A stretch of DNA of 64,000 bases from contig CM060064.1 in the NCBI GenBank assembly GCA_030533445.1, positions 20,543,626-20,607,625 on the forward strand, written 5' to 3'. The translations under genes and the position numbers were made by a program. Below the pieces are notes generated by a model. It saw only the letters and a program-made list of their open reading frames with translations, had not been told where the DNA came from and made no database searches. Origin of the DNA: Cyprinodon diabolis (taxonomy: Eukaryota; Chordata; Actinopteri; Cyprinodontiformes; Cyprinodontidae). Within the stretch, counting starts at the first letter, position 1. Each line of letters starts with the position of its first letter. Below, in pieces: positions 32,401 to 42,864 of this stretch.

Positions 32401-35400
32401 CCGCAGTTGCCGTAGGCTCGTGAACTCGCAGGCGCGCGCTTTTAGGAAATCCTATACACTACTGTTTATGCTCTAAAAACATTCTAAATGACTTTGTTTC
32501 GAGTAAATTATGGACGCTACCCACTCAGGACACTTGGAATACATTGGACGAGCAGTATGGAGGAATATTGACACGTTTTTTGTGGACTTTTATGGACCTT
32601 TCTGCCTCGGGCACCATAGACCTCCATTATTTGAATGTCAGCAGACAGTAAGAAGCCTCCCAGATCTCCAGATGCATTTGAGATATCAAAAAAGTACTCC
32701 AGAGTGTTGTTCAGCATGGGGGTGAGTAGAAAATGAAGGCTAATCATGTTTTGGGTGTACTATTCCTTTAAGACCTTTCCAGAGGTTAATCAGACTGGTG
32801 GAAAAGATTGGTTTATATCTAAGTATTGACCGATAAATCGTTGCAACCCTAGAGAGAATATCGATTCTACTCCTACAGTGGGGCAAAAAAGTATTTATTC
32901 AGCCACCAATAGTGCAAGTTCTCCCACTCAAAAAGATGAAAGAGGCTGGTAATTTTCATCATAGATATACCTCAACTATGAGAGACAAAATGAGAAAAAA
33001 AAATCCACAAAATCACATTGTCTGATTTTTAAAGAATTTATTTGCAAAATATGGTGGAAAATAAGTATTTGGTCAATAACAAAAGTTCATCTCAATACTT
33101 TGTTATATACCCTTTGTTGGCAATGACAGAGATCAAACGTTTTCTTTAAGTCTTCACAAGGTTTTCACACACTGTTGCTGGTATTTTGGCCCATTCCTCC
33201 ATGCAGATCTCCTCTAGAGCAGTGATGTTCTGGGGCTGTTGCTGGGCAACACGGACTTTCAACTCCCTCCAAAGATCTTCTATGGGGTTGAGATCTGGAG
33301 ACTGGCTAGGCCACTCCAGGACCTTGAAATGCTTCTTACGAAGCCACTCCTTCGTTACCCGGGCGGTGTGTTTGGGATCATTGTCATGCTGAAAGACCCA
33401 GCCACGTTTCATCTTCAATGCCCTTGCTGATGGAAGGAAGTTTTCACTCAAAATTTGACGATACATGGCCCCATTCATTCTTTTCTTCACACGGATCAGT
33501 CGTCCTGGTCCCTTAGCTGAAAAACAGCCCCAAAGCACTATGTTTCCACCCCCATGCTTCACTGTAGGTATGTTGTTCTTTGGATGCAACTCAGCATTCT
33601 CTCTCCTCCAAACACGACGAGTAGAGTTTTTACCAAAAAGTTCTATTTTGGTTTCATCTGACCATATGATATTCTCCCAGTCATCGTCTGGATCATCCAA
33701 ATGCTCTCTAGCAAACTTGAGACGGGCCTTGACATGTACTGGCTTAAGCAGGGGGACACGTCTGGCACTGCAGGATTTGAGTCCCTGGCGGCGTAGTGTG
33801 TTACTGATGGTAGCCTTTGTTACTTTGGTCCCAGCTCTCTGCAGGTCATTCACTAGGTCCCCCCGTGTGGTTCTGGGATTTTTACTCACCGTTCTTGTGA
33901 TCATTTTGACCCCACGGGGTGAGATCTTGCGTGGAGCCCCAGATCGAGGAAGATTATCAGTGGTCTTGTATGTTTTCCATTTTCTAATAATTGATCCCAC
34001 AGTTAATTTCTTCACACCAAGCTGTTTACCTATTGCAGATTCAGACTTCCCAGCCTGGTGCAGGTCTATAATTTTGTTTCGGGTGTCCTTTGACAGCTCT
34101 CTAGTTTTGGCCATGGTGGAGTTTAGAGTGTGACTGTTGGAGGTTGTGGACAGGTGGCTTTTATTCTGATAACGGGTTCAAACAGGTGCCATTAATGAAG
34201 GTAACGAGTGGAGGACAGAGGAGCCTCTTACAGAAGAAGTTACAGGTCTGTGAGAGCCAGAAATCTTGCTTGTTTGTAACTGACCAAATACTTATTTTCC
34301 ACCATATTTTGCAAATAAATTCTTTAAAAATCAGACAATGTGATTTTCTGGATTTTTTTTCTCATTTTGTCTCTCATAGTTGAGGTATATCTATGATGAA
34401 AATTACCGGCCTCGCTCATCTTTTTGAGTGGGAGAACTTGCACTATTGGTGGCTGACTAAATACTTTTTTGCCCCACTGTATATGATCAGATTATGGGAG
34501 CATCCATCCATCCGTTTTCTTTCACTTTATCTGGGGCTGGGTCATGGAGGCAGCAGTCTAAGCAGAGATGCCCAGACTTCCCAATCCACACACACTTCCT
34601 CCAGCTGCTCTAGGGGGACCCTGAGGCAACACCAGGCCAGCTTAGAGACATAGTCCCTCCAACATGTCCTAGGCCTTCCACGTTCGGTAAATGAAGTCGG
34701 TCTTTACCCAGATCTCATGACCATAGCTGAGGGTGGGAACGTAGATCAATCGGTAAATCAAGAGCTTTGCCCCCCGACTCGGCTCCCTCTTCACCACGAC
34801 AGTCCTATACAACGACTGGTTCACTACTGACGCCGACCCCCATCCATCTTATCGATCTCACGCTTCATCCGTCCCTCACTCATGAACAAGACCCCGAGAT
34901 ACTTGAACTCCTCCATTTGAGACAAAGACTCTCCACCGACCTGAAGAGGGGAGTCCACCTTTCTCTGGTGGAGAACCATGGCCTCGGGTTTGGAGATGCT
35001 GATCCTCATCACAGCCGGCCCACTCTCGGCTGCTAACCGCCCCTGTGCACGCCAAAGGTGCCTGTTTGATGAGGCCAACAGGACAATGTCATCTGCAAAC
35101 AGCTCTACTATGTGACCAATGTCATCTATATTTCCATTTTTTTTAATTTACGTCGCACTTGATATCAGATGCTAAACGCATTCGGTCGGCTAGACCAATG
35201 CATTTCTTAAATGCTTTAAAGGAAAAAGTTTTGTTTTACTCTTTTGTGCCAGATTTCCTTCTACTTATAACTGTACACTAATTTTTTCCATTGGGACCAA
35301 AGGGGAGGCTGCACAATAATGTATGTGAGGTATGATGAATCCTTGGGAAGCCACCTTCCTGAAAAATGTTCATCCTCACTGTTGCATGTTGCTCCTTAAG

Positions 35401-38400
35401 TGAAATGAGGGTTCAGTTGGCTTGTTTCTGAAGAAAACTGTTTCATTTTAGGGAGCTCATTCCAGATTTTGTGTGACTTCTTTAACACCTTACTGAATGC
35501 AAGCAGTTAGTAATACAAATGTATGTATTTATAAAAATAACACTTATTGATTTAAGAAAAAGGTATTTCTGGCATATTCTTCTCCATCAGAGCGATTTGA
35601 TCACCACTGCCCGTGGGTGGGAAACTGTGTCGGGAAACGCAACTACCGCTACTTCTACAGCTTCATCATCTCTCTGTCTTTCCTGACGTCTTTTATATTT
35701 GGCTGCGTCATCACACACATCACTCTTCGTAAGTAGTTTCACCTTTTTAAAAAGGAAGGAAGTGTATCATTTATCAAGCCGTTTTATTAAAACATGTTTC
35801 TTGATAAGTTCTGTTTTTTCTTCACAGGTTCTCAGGCAGGGAAAAATATTGTGCAAGCCATTCAGGAGAGTCCAGCAAGATATCCTTTTTATTCAGACAA
35901 ATCCATGCGGCTCCTCAAGCTGCTCTCTTGCCTTCTAAGAACAGCGTCCTTCCAGCTGAGAGTGCTGTTAGATGACCATTGGGAATACTTGGGTGCTTAG
36001 AAAAACAAATTTATGAAAATTAAAGTAAAATAAAGTAAATCTAAGATATACTTAGAAATACCTCCCCCAAATTATCAATGAAAGCAATAAGTACAAAGGG
36101 GTCACCATGACTTTGACTATGCTTAGACTTTGAAAAACTTTATTGTTATCTGTACACACAGTGTATACAAAATTTAATTTGTTCAGTACAGCAGCTCTGA
36201 AGACAATGCCATTTCTAAAGTGCACCAGTGATCAAATGTAAACATGGTGATCAAATGTAAACATAAGATTGGTATATGATTTACAATTTTTCCAACATCC
36301 AGTGCTTTTTTTCCCCATTTTATTCAAAATTTAGCAGTCTAATAGCATTGAGGAAGCAGCTATTCTGGAATCTGCTGGTTCTGCATCGGATGCTTTGCAG
36401 CCTCTTCCTAGAGGGCAGCAGGGAGAACAGTCCATGGTAGAGGTTTGGGGGTATGCATGGGGCTAATCACTATTGCGCACCACTATTGGCATTCGTGCTT
36501 CTGTTAACAGCTAGCTTGTTAGTTATTTGGACAGGGAACCTTTTAAAATATACATTTCAATACACAACCCCATTTCATTTCTAATACAAGCACATCTAAA
36601 TAAACTCGCCACCCCGCCATCCTATGCCGGTGTCGTGCCAAGGTAGTTATCTCTGCAACAATTTGTGTCCCCTCACCGGGAGCATGCTGAGAGTAGGAAC
36701 CGATCGAGTTCACTCTGCCTCAATTCCACTACGCCGGAGAACTTGGAGCCCTGCAGTTCCAAACAACAGAATATTTTATACAAACTTCTCACTCACCTGT
36801 TACTATGATGTTTGATATTTCTTGTGATGCTGTTGCTTGCAAAACTACAACCTGAGAGTAATACTGCAGCTACACAAACTCAGGGGAGCCAAAAATTTAC
36901 CGGTATTAAGAAAGGAAAATAAAATATTCAAATTAACATTCAAATTAATTAATTGAAACATTTTTTTTTTTTTTGCCCAGGCCTAGTGGAAACAAATACA
37001 TAATACCAATGATGAATACCATTTAGATTTAGCTTTTAGGAAGAATTCATTATTAATAGCTGAATAAGAATCTCTATTTACTGGTGGATCACAATACATT
37101 GGAATACCATTATTCATTATTATACCGTTATTTTACTTTAGTGATACAGAAAGTGAACCCCATTCATTGTCTGTATTTATCTCTATTACTCACCTTTAAA
37201 TAACATTTATAAACTAAACAGCTCAGTGTTGTTTTAAAAAAAGATTGACCTTTATTCTCATTCCTTCCAAAATATGATTTATCTTCACAGCTTATGTGTA
37301 GAAATGTATTTTAAAATCTACTTCCTATCCTATGTGTTTGAATGACATCTTTGATGTTATGCCTTGACTCTTCCTGTTGCACTGTGGTGGAATTGGTGAT
37401 TTGTTTTTTCTCCATCTGGTCTATTTTGGGCCTCTCAGGCTTCCACACCTACTTAGTAGCCTCCAATCTCACCACAAATGAAGATGTGAGTATGAAATGT
37501 ATAACATGACAGGGTGGGGTAGTGATGAATCTGATCTGACTGCTGATTGGTTTGTGCTGACAGATCAAAGGGTCCTGGTCTAGTAAACGAGGTGCAGAGG
37601 AGTCTGGAAACCCCTACAGTTATAACAACATTATAACCAACTGCTGTGTTACATTATGTGGCCCTATGCCTCCAAGGTGAGTCAGGATCTCTCACACTTT
37701 GTTAATCCTCAACATAACATCAAAGCCGCATCATCGTCTTGCTTTGTTTCCAGCCTGATTGATCGAAGAGGGTTCCTTCCTCCTGATGAGGTGATCTCTG
37801 TCGCTGCAGCCTCAGAGGTTGAACTGCCTCCCTTCATACCCAAGAGCGAAGCGAACATGGTATGATGAAACGGCTTATGGTCCCTCCCAAGTCCCGAGTG
37901 CCCCATAATGCTGTGTGGTTGTTAGCCCCTCCCACTCTGTGCCTTTCCCATCCTGTGTGCCCTCCGCCCCTCCAGCATCCAGATATCCGGCTTCAATCCT
38001 TCGATTATTATTATGATGGACTTTGCACAATGTTTGTTTTTCTATAATTAATGAAATAATTGTATCAGAGCTCAGTTTAAGTGCAGAAGCATGAGGTCAA
38101 GTCGTCAGAGTGGAGGTGATTTGGTTACTGGAGCAGAAAAGTTTGAGTTGAACCTTTATTCTATCAAGATCAGAGTGAACGGACGGGTTTACAGGCTGCA
38201 GTAAACATGTAGACTGGAAAGTAAACGCCTTCATTCTTTATTTCTGTTATTATTTATTTGTTTTTAAGCCGTTGCCATGCTCCATGTTATTTAACTACTG
38301 ACTGTTAATGCGGTGATAGTTTATGAACAGCAGTGTTCTATCGCCAGTTTTTATTAGCCGGGTTTCAAGTGGATATCTGTTGGTTTATCAGCACTTTATT

Positions 38401-41400
38401 AACATCCATTTCACGTATGCCTTGTGTACATTTGTTTCGAGTATTTTCACCATAACAATATTTCTTCATTGCTGTCTGATGCTTTATCATGATGTTTATC
38501 TAAAGGAGTTCTTTAATTTGTTTAATAAATGTTATTTTTGTATTTTGAGTTTTGATCTGTTTGCCGTTTTAGTGTTTTTATTTTTTATTATTTTTATTTT
38601 AGTTAAAGGTTTTTTAATTGCAGGCATGTTTTCAACATTTTAATCAGGAGTCCTGCAGATTCAGATACACATTTGACTTAAAAGTAATGATGAAAGTAAG
38701 TACACCCCAGTTAAATTAAATCTTTAACAATCTGAGCCTCATGGGTCCCTCTTACGATAAATGCACAAATCACTCTGAAATAGGGTAAATCTGGAATCAT
38801 CAAACACCTTCCAGTTCCCTTGAGTCCAGTATTGATGCTCCCTGGTAAACTGTGGTTTACTGAGTGCGGAAATGCTCCTACTTTAACTAGTAAAGATGCT
38901 CAATATGTATATATCTACATCTGTATAGACTGGAAATAAATCTGCATTCAAACTGCTTTTAAAACACGTTGAACCTGAATGCTATGTTTATCTTTAAGAA
39001 AAAATAGGAATGTTTAAAAGCATCAGATCAATGTGTATTTCATGCAGATGAGTGTATTTAAACATCTGACAAAAAAACATTCATTTTTGGGGGAGTGTAA
39101 TATTTTTTATAATCTTTTCCATCCTGGTTTCATCTTTGTTTTATAGTATGTTGACTATATAGCTGAGTAGTTTTCTACACAAGCTGTTAAAAAACCATTT
39201 AAGCTTTGTATAAGCAAGGGGTGTACTTACTTTTTTTTTACCATGACTGTAAATGGGAGACATGAAAACCTTTTACTCTGTGCTGTGTCCGTTCCCACCC
39301 TGCCAGGAGGAGAACTGTCAGGAGTTTTCTCTGTCCTGCACAGCCTGAAGGGCAGTGCTGCAGGTAGACTGTTGATGGTAAGAATAGGGCTCAACGTTGA
39401 ACCGATCCCAACATCTCATCACTTTCCATTCTGTGTTGCATTGTTTTAACAGCCTTCATTTTTGCATTACTTGTCAACATTTCACTGTGCCAGATGCAGA
39501 TTCTGTGTTTGATGATGGTGTGGCTCGATCATGATGGTCTAAATGTGGGTTTGCATGCCTCATCACAGCCAACCCCGTCTCCTCTCTAACCTTTTGCTCA
39601 CTCAGTGCAGGATCAGGCTGGCTGATTAGGGCTGATGGTCGTCTTGAATGGTGCTTGCTCTGGTGCATGCAAAACTACACTTGAAGCGCAGGTTAAATCA
39701 GTTGATCAACACAAACCATATCCCAAAGACAGTATTCTATACTGCAACTACAACTTCAATCACTATATAAATATTAAAACATTTTTCTTTCCAGTTGATT
39801 CACTGAACAACCATATTTGTGAACCAAATACTCATTAGTGCATCTAAAAAGAGCCAGTCTCCCTGTTTTTCCGGGCCTAAAGCTTTTTCCCAGCAAAACA
39901 TGGATCCAGATCACTTTCCTCAAAGAGGCTCATAATGCTGTTTTTCTTAAGGATTAGAAGGTTTCAGCCTCCAACATTGTTTGAATTTTCAGACTTGTGT
40001 GTTATAAAGGGATAATTTCCTCTAACCCCTTAGATATTATCCCTTTACAATCAGGGTCTCAGCAAGATAAAAAATAAAAACTAGTACAACCAATATTTCT
40101 TCTCTTACAGCTAGTGACAGCCCACAATCCACATTTATCAAAGTAAATTTTACATAGCAGTAGTTCAGCAGCTTTTAAAACAGAGAAACTTTTATCTTTT
40201 ACATAATCAAAAGGAAGGCTGCTGTTCTGATAGTCCAGCCAACATGGGGGTTTAACAACACAAAAAGCTGGTTCTTCAGTGTTTCTTATCAAAGTTTATT
40301 AATGGGAAGTTAGGTAGAGGGAGAAAAAAATAAGGATTAAGAATTAACCAGAGCTGTAGGCAGAGCCCATTGAAGGGTTTTAATGAGGTCTATAAGGATT
40401 GTGTTGCTGAGACCCCAACCAGAGCTGACATGATGTTAAAGAGGCAAAGGACAGTTTCTCAGTGGTTCAAAGTCCTGTCCTTAGACCGAAGTAAAGTTAA
40501 CATTTTGCTTAGAAAGAAATGATTCTGAAGGAAGAGTGAAGAGGCCTAGAATTCATATTGTCCAATGTCTGAACTTGGCTCCACAGTCGAGAAGTGGGTA
40601 GCATTTCTGCATGCAGGAATAAGGTTCCAGGTTCGATTCTCGACCCGGGGTCTTTCTGTGTGTAGTTTGCATGTTCTCCTTGTGCATGCGTGGGTTCTCT
40701 TCAGGTACTCAGGCTTCCTCTCACTGTCCAAAAACATGACTGTTTGGTTAACTGGCTTTTCTAAATTGTCCTTAGTGTGTGCATGAATGGTTGTTTGTCC
40801 TCTTTGTCTTTGTGTTGCCCTGCGATGGACTGGCAACCTTTCCAGGGTGTACCCCGCCTCTCGCCCCTAGACAGCTGGAGATAGGCACCAGCAGCCCTCG
40901 TGACCACAACAGGGAGAAGCGTGACAGAAAAAGGATAGATGGATGATGTCTAACCTGAAGCTCCCAAAGTCAGTGAGCCATGGAGCCGTTGCTATTGCTG
41001 CTCTTGGTTCAGTCCCAAAATCTCTGTGCCTGATTGGCTAGCAAACTGACCTGTGAAGTATCATCAAGAGGAAGCTCTATAGCACGGTGGGCTCCATGCA
41101 GTGCTTGGTAAAGACTGATGTTAGGTAAAAAGTGCCTAAATCAGGAATAATAATCTAATACCTCAAGTTATTTTTGTTATTTGTGAAGGTTTTACATTAT
41201 TAATGCTTGAATTCCTGCAGTGCAGATGTTAATACACCATGTATAGTTTACCTGGCTTGCACCAATTTCTAAATTTCTTGAAACATGTGCCTTTAAAAAC
41301 AGCGGTTTATAATTGAATATAAAATAAGTTCATTTCATGATGCCTCAAAGGATATGTTTACTTTCATTCCATTTGGAGTCACCTCTCCACCAAAAACCAA

Positions 41401-42864
41401 AAAGTTTTAAAATAAATGTGGATGGCTGATTCCTTTTTTACATAAAACATGTTTTTTTTAAGGATTTATTGAATGTGAGAAACAAATTTTTTTCAGTTGG
41501 CAGCATCTTTCAGATAAAGGGAAAATCAGTCTGTTCCAACCTGTGGCTCATCTATTAGTACATCTGTAAGCCCAAACCTATCCTTAGATTTACATCTTTA
41601 AATATTTGAAAATGAACCAAACACTTTAAATCTAGGTTTTCTTATCAGGATCTTCTAGATTTGTTAAAAACCTTTAAAAACAAATGGGGAAGAAAAAAAA
41701 AATGTTTGTTAGATTGAATAAACAGCCTTTAAAATAACTGTCCGACTTCTCTGGGATCGTGGTTTGTGTAACTGCTCCCTCTAATGTCACTCCATGCTTC
41801 TGAATCACCACCTCCTCCTCTCCATCTGCATCTCTTAACCTCTTACACCCTCAGGGGGTATAAATAAATTTCTGCCTGACAAAAACACACAAAAGTAAAT
41901 CACTTATAGCCTCACAGCTATTAGATTTAAGAATAAACTTTTGGTACCTCTGTAAAGTTAAGATGTCATAGAATGGTTTTCTGGTGTCAGCACCATTGTA
42001 GCTTTGACCCTGCCTGAAATATTAGGGACAAAATACAACATATTTTGCATTTTTTGAACCTCGCCAAAATTTTCTTTGAAATAAACATTGCAAAACACTA
42101 CCAAAATATTATTTATAGCACAAAAAAGTAGTACACAGTTTTAAATATAAATGTGTAAAAATATACCAAATTTGGACTCAATCAGATGAATCATATTTAT
42201 TTTAGAATGGTATTAGTGAGAAATGTCTTAGGCGGAGGGGCCATTTTGGCACATTTATCCAAAAATGTCACTTAACTGTGCCAAATGTGTTTTTTACATC
42301 AATACTGGGGGTTTGTTAAAATTACGAGGTCACGTAGCAGCTGGACCCACCGGTGGGTCCGTAGGGTTCTAGGGGTTAACCGTCTTACCCTGAGGCCTCT
42401 CATTGCTTTAACGTGAAAATGACTTTCAGATTTAACCTGCTTTATTTTTACTCTTCACATCGAACCTTTCTTGTTTGAATTTGTTGCTCTTGATTTTGCT
42501 TTTTCTTTGTTTTTTCTTCATGCAGTGCACTCAGAGCACAAAGGATGCATTGGAGAGGATGCTGCACTCCACCGACCTTCATGGTCTGTGTCCTTCAGGG
42601 ACCCAAAAGACCACCCCTATGGTTCTGGAGGTCCTCAGCGCTCCAGAGACCAAAGATCTCTCCCTCTCCGCTGGCTGCTCCCATCAGCTCGCGCGCCAGG
42701 CTGTGGTTGACCCCTGCCCTCCATTCAGCAAAAACAACAGGAGAGACTCTCTGCACTCCATCAATCCGGCTTTCCGCCTGGCTTCTCCCTCCCCGACGCT
42801 TAGCCGCAGCGTGCTGGTCCTGGGTGAAGGACCCGACATCGTTTTTTCTCCCCAGCAGCATTGA
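29425..42864 (+). CDS. zdhhc18: ZDHHC18, DHHC palmitoyltransferase
   Basis: Attaches palmitate to protein cysteines, probably at the Golgi. Nine exons join in frame to 464 residues: 29425-29657, 29759-29919, 30121-30270, 35591-35728, 35828-35879, 37383-37485, 37564-37676, 37754-37859, 42526-42864. Start MKNCEYQQ as in human. Four membrane segments are expected; the first two are near residues 60-78 and 83-101. The cysteine-rich domain runs KYCFTCKMF to [10 protein letters not shown], with DHHC at residues 185-188 (catalytic C188). The TTxE motif is TTNE at 275-278, followed by [15 protein letters not shown]. The exon 5-6 junction has no GT-AG solution but fits a U12 AT-AC intron. If exon 8 is read through instead of spliced at atg|gtatga, the protein ends at a TGA (37863-37865) with 353 residues. 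The long form adds [11 protein letters not shown] and more, which aligns with the CIQSTK segment of ZDHHC14/ZDHHC9. Confidence 0.93.
30856..31814. mobile_element. hAT element, internally deleted, with 8-bp TSD
   Basis: Ends tagggctgggcgat and atcgcccagcccta are exact inverted repeats. The flanking 8 bases gtttaagg are identical on both sides (30848-30855 and 31815-31822), a perfect hAT target duplication. Inside, 31150-31243 reads [20 protein letters not shown] and continues into CREPV then stop, a remnant of the BED zinc finger at the N-terminus of hAT transposases. The catalytic part is deleted. Confidence 0.9.
31842..32771. mobile_element. Long palindromic element flanked by TTAA
   Basis: Two arms of about 403 bases (31842-32244 and 32369-32771) are near-perfect inverted copies around a 124-base centre. 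The termini aggaatagtacacccaaaac / ctattcct abut TTAA on both sides (31842-31845, 32768-32771), the target site of piggyBac and Kolobok elements. The arms give the mirror-image open frames at 31888-32103 and 32510-32725, which are by-products of the symmetry. A non-autonomous foldback-type DNA element; superfamily not settled. Confidence 0.88.
32876..34479 (-). mobile_element. Tc1-like transposon, near-complete, second family
   Basis: 1604 bp between TA dinucleotides (32874-32875, 34480-34481). The inverted repeats begin cagtggggcaaaaaagtatt and run about 200 bases with a handful of differences by eye. This terminus is widespread in fish and frogs in my recollection (PPTN/Passport-like families are candidates). 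It holds one transposase frame on the minus strand with a late stop. Confidence 0.93.
33146..34114 (-). pseudogene. Tc1-like transposase with premature stop
   Basis: 322 codons from [13 protein letters not shown]. It has N-terminal helix-turn-helix domains ([25 protein letters not shown]) and a [10 protein letters not shown] hook. The catalytic residues sit in [15 protein letters not shown] and NPIEDLW. The frame stops with TAA directly after NLVKT, but the bases beyond continue in the same frame for a family-typical tail ending GYITKY and TGA (to about 33093). One substitution has therefore removed about 18 C-terminal residues. It may be inactive, though all catalytic residues remain. Confidence 0.85.
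34496..35130 (-). mobile_element. LINE fragment, 5'-truncated and degenerate
   Basis: On the minus strand the segment 34824-35078 reads [18 protein letters not shown] and then [20 protein letters not shown], the same reverse-transcriptase C-terminal region as the LINE at 57-59 kb. Frame breaks follow toward the 3' end, which finishes in a gatggatggatg repeat near 34500. An older copy of the same or a sister family. Confidence 0.8.
35880..37382 (+). other. U12-type AT-AC intron in zdhhc18
   Basis: Between exon 5 (ends ...ccagcaag) and exon 6 (begins tgtggtggaattg) the intron starts atatcctttttatt and ends ccttgactcttcctgttgcac. ATATCCTT is the consensus 5' site of minor-spliceosome AT-AC introns. 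CCTTGAC, with its branch A at 37367, lies 15 bases before the terminal AC, the spacing expected for U12 introns. The junction restores Pro-Ala-Ser-Val-Val-Glu-Leu-Val, as in the family. No AG occurs close upstream of the needed exon start. Confidence 0.82.
36124..36445 (-). mobile_element. LINE 3' end fragment in zdhhc18 intron 5
   Basis: The minus strand reads [20 protein letters not shown], then [16 protein letters not shown] and a stop. This is the usual C-terminus of fish Rex1/L2-like reverse transcriptases. A 3'UTR follows, ending in acaataaagtttttc. Only the end of the element remains. Confidence 0.65.
38675..39252. mobile_element. Non-autonomous Tc1/mariner-like element
   Basis: The 14-base sequence agtaagtacacccc at 38695-38708 is repeated in inverse at 39218-39231. 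The right end continues to tttttttttaccatgactg|ta at 39251. Such ends are typical of fish Tc1-like families. No ORF inside; it lies in the last intron of zdhhc18. Confidence 0.6.
40566..40950 (+). mobile_element. V-SINE-like retroposon, plus strand
   Basis: Contains a tRNA-like B box (ggttcgattct at about 40632), the body segments gtttgcatgttctccttgtg and tccaaaaacatgactg, and a LINE-like tail with ccagggtgtaccccgcctct and ctggagataggcacc. It ends gaaaaaggatagatggatgatg. It is the same family as the copy at 25267-25600, in the opposite orientation. Confidence 0.75.
41839..42375. mobile_element. Non-autonomous piggyBac-like element
   Basis: Flanked by TTAA at 41835-41838 and 42376-42379. The ends cctcttacaccctcaggggg and (reverse) cccctagaaccctacggacc are imperfect inverted repeats starting CC, the piggyBac pattern. 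A perfect ggacccaccggtgggtcc palindrome lies near the right end. 537 bp with no ORF. Confidence 0.6.

Larger units (their letters stand above)
30271..35590 (+). other. zdhhc18 intron 3, transposon-packed
   Basis: 5.3 kb intron between the exon ending CDNCV and the exon starting with the DHHC motif. It is mostly mobile DNA: a hAT element, a palindromic TTAA element, a Tc1-like element and a LINE fragment (each listed separately). A piece near 30650-30730 (gtgtgcaccgattacag...) also looks like an old hAT end. Confidence 0.85.
37866..42525 (+). other. zdhhc18 intron 8 / alternative 3'UTR
   Basis: Sequence after the short-form stop and before exon 9. A short-form transcript could end here; AATAAA-like motifs occur, for example near 38522 and 38935. 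It holds the Tc1-like MITE, a V-SINE-like copy, a piggyBac-like element and a candidate cassette exon at 39307-39363. Confidence 0.6.

Noticed and set aside
31888..32747. Four short mirror-image frames (about 71-76 codons) that look like a duplicated small protein
   Set aside because: They arise because the region is a palindrome; each frame is the reverse of its partner arm, and there is no splice or coding support.
33465..34133. 222-codon plus-strand frame
   Set aside because: Antisense shadow of the Tc1-like transposase in the same place.
38323..38643. 106-codon hydrophobic frame
   Set aside because: T-rich 3'UTR or intron sequence that gives Phe/Leu/Ile by composition; no family recognised.
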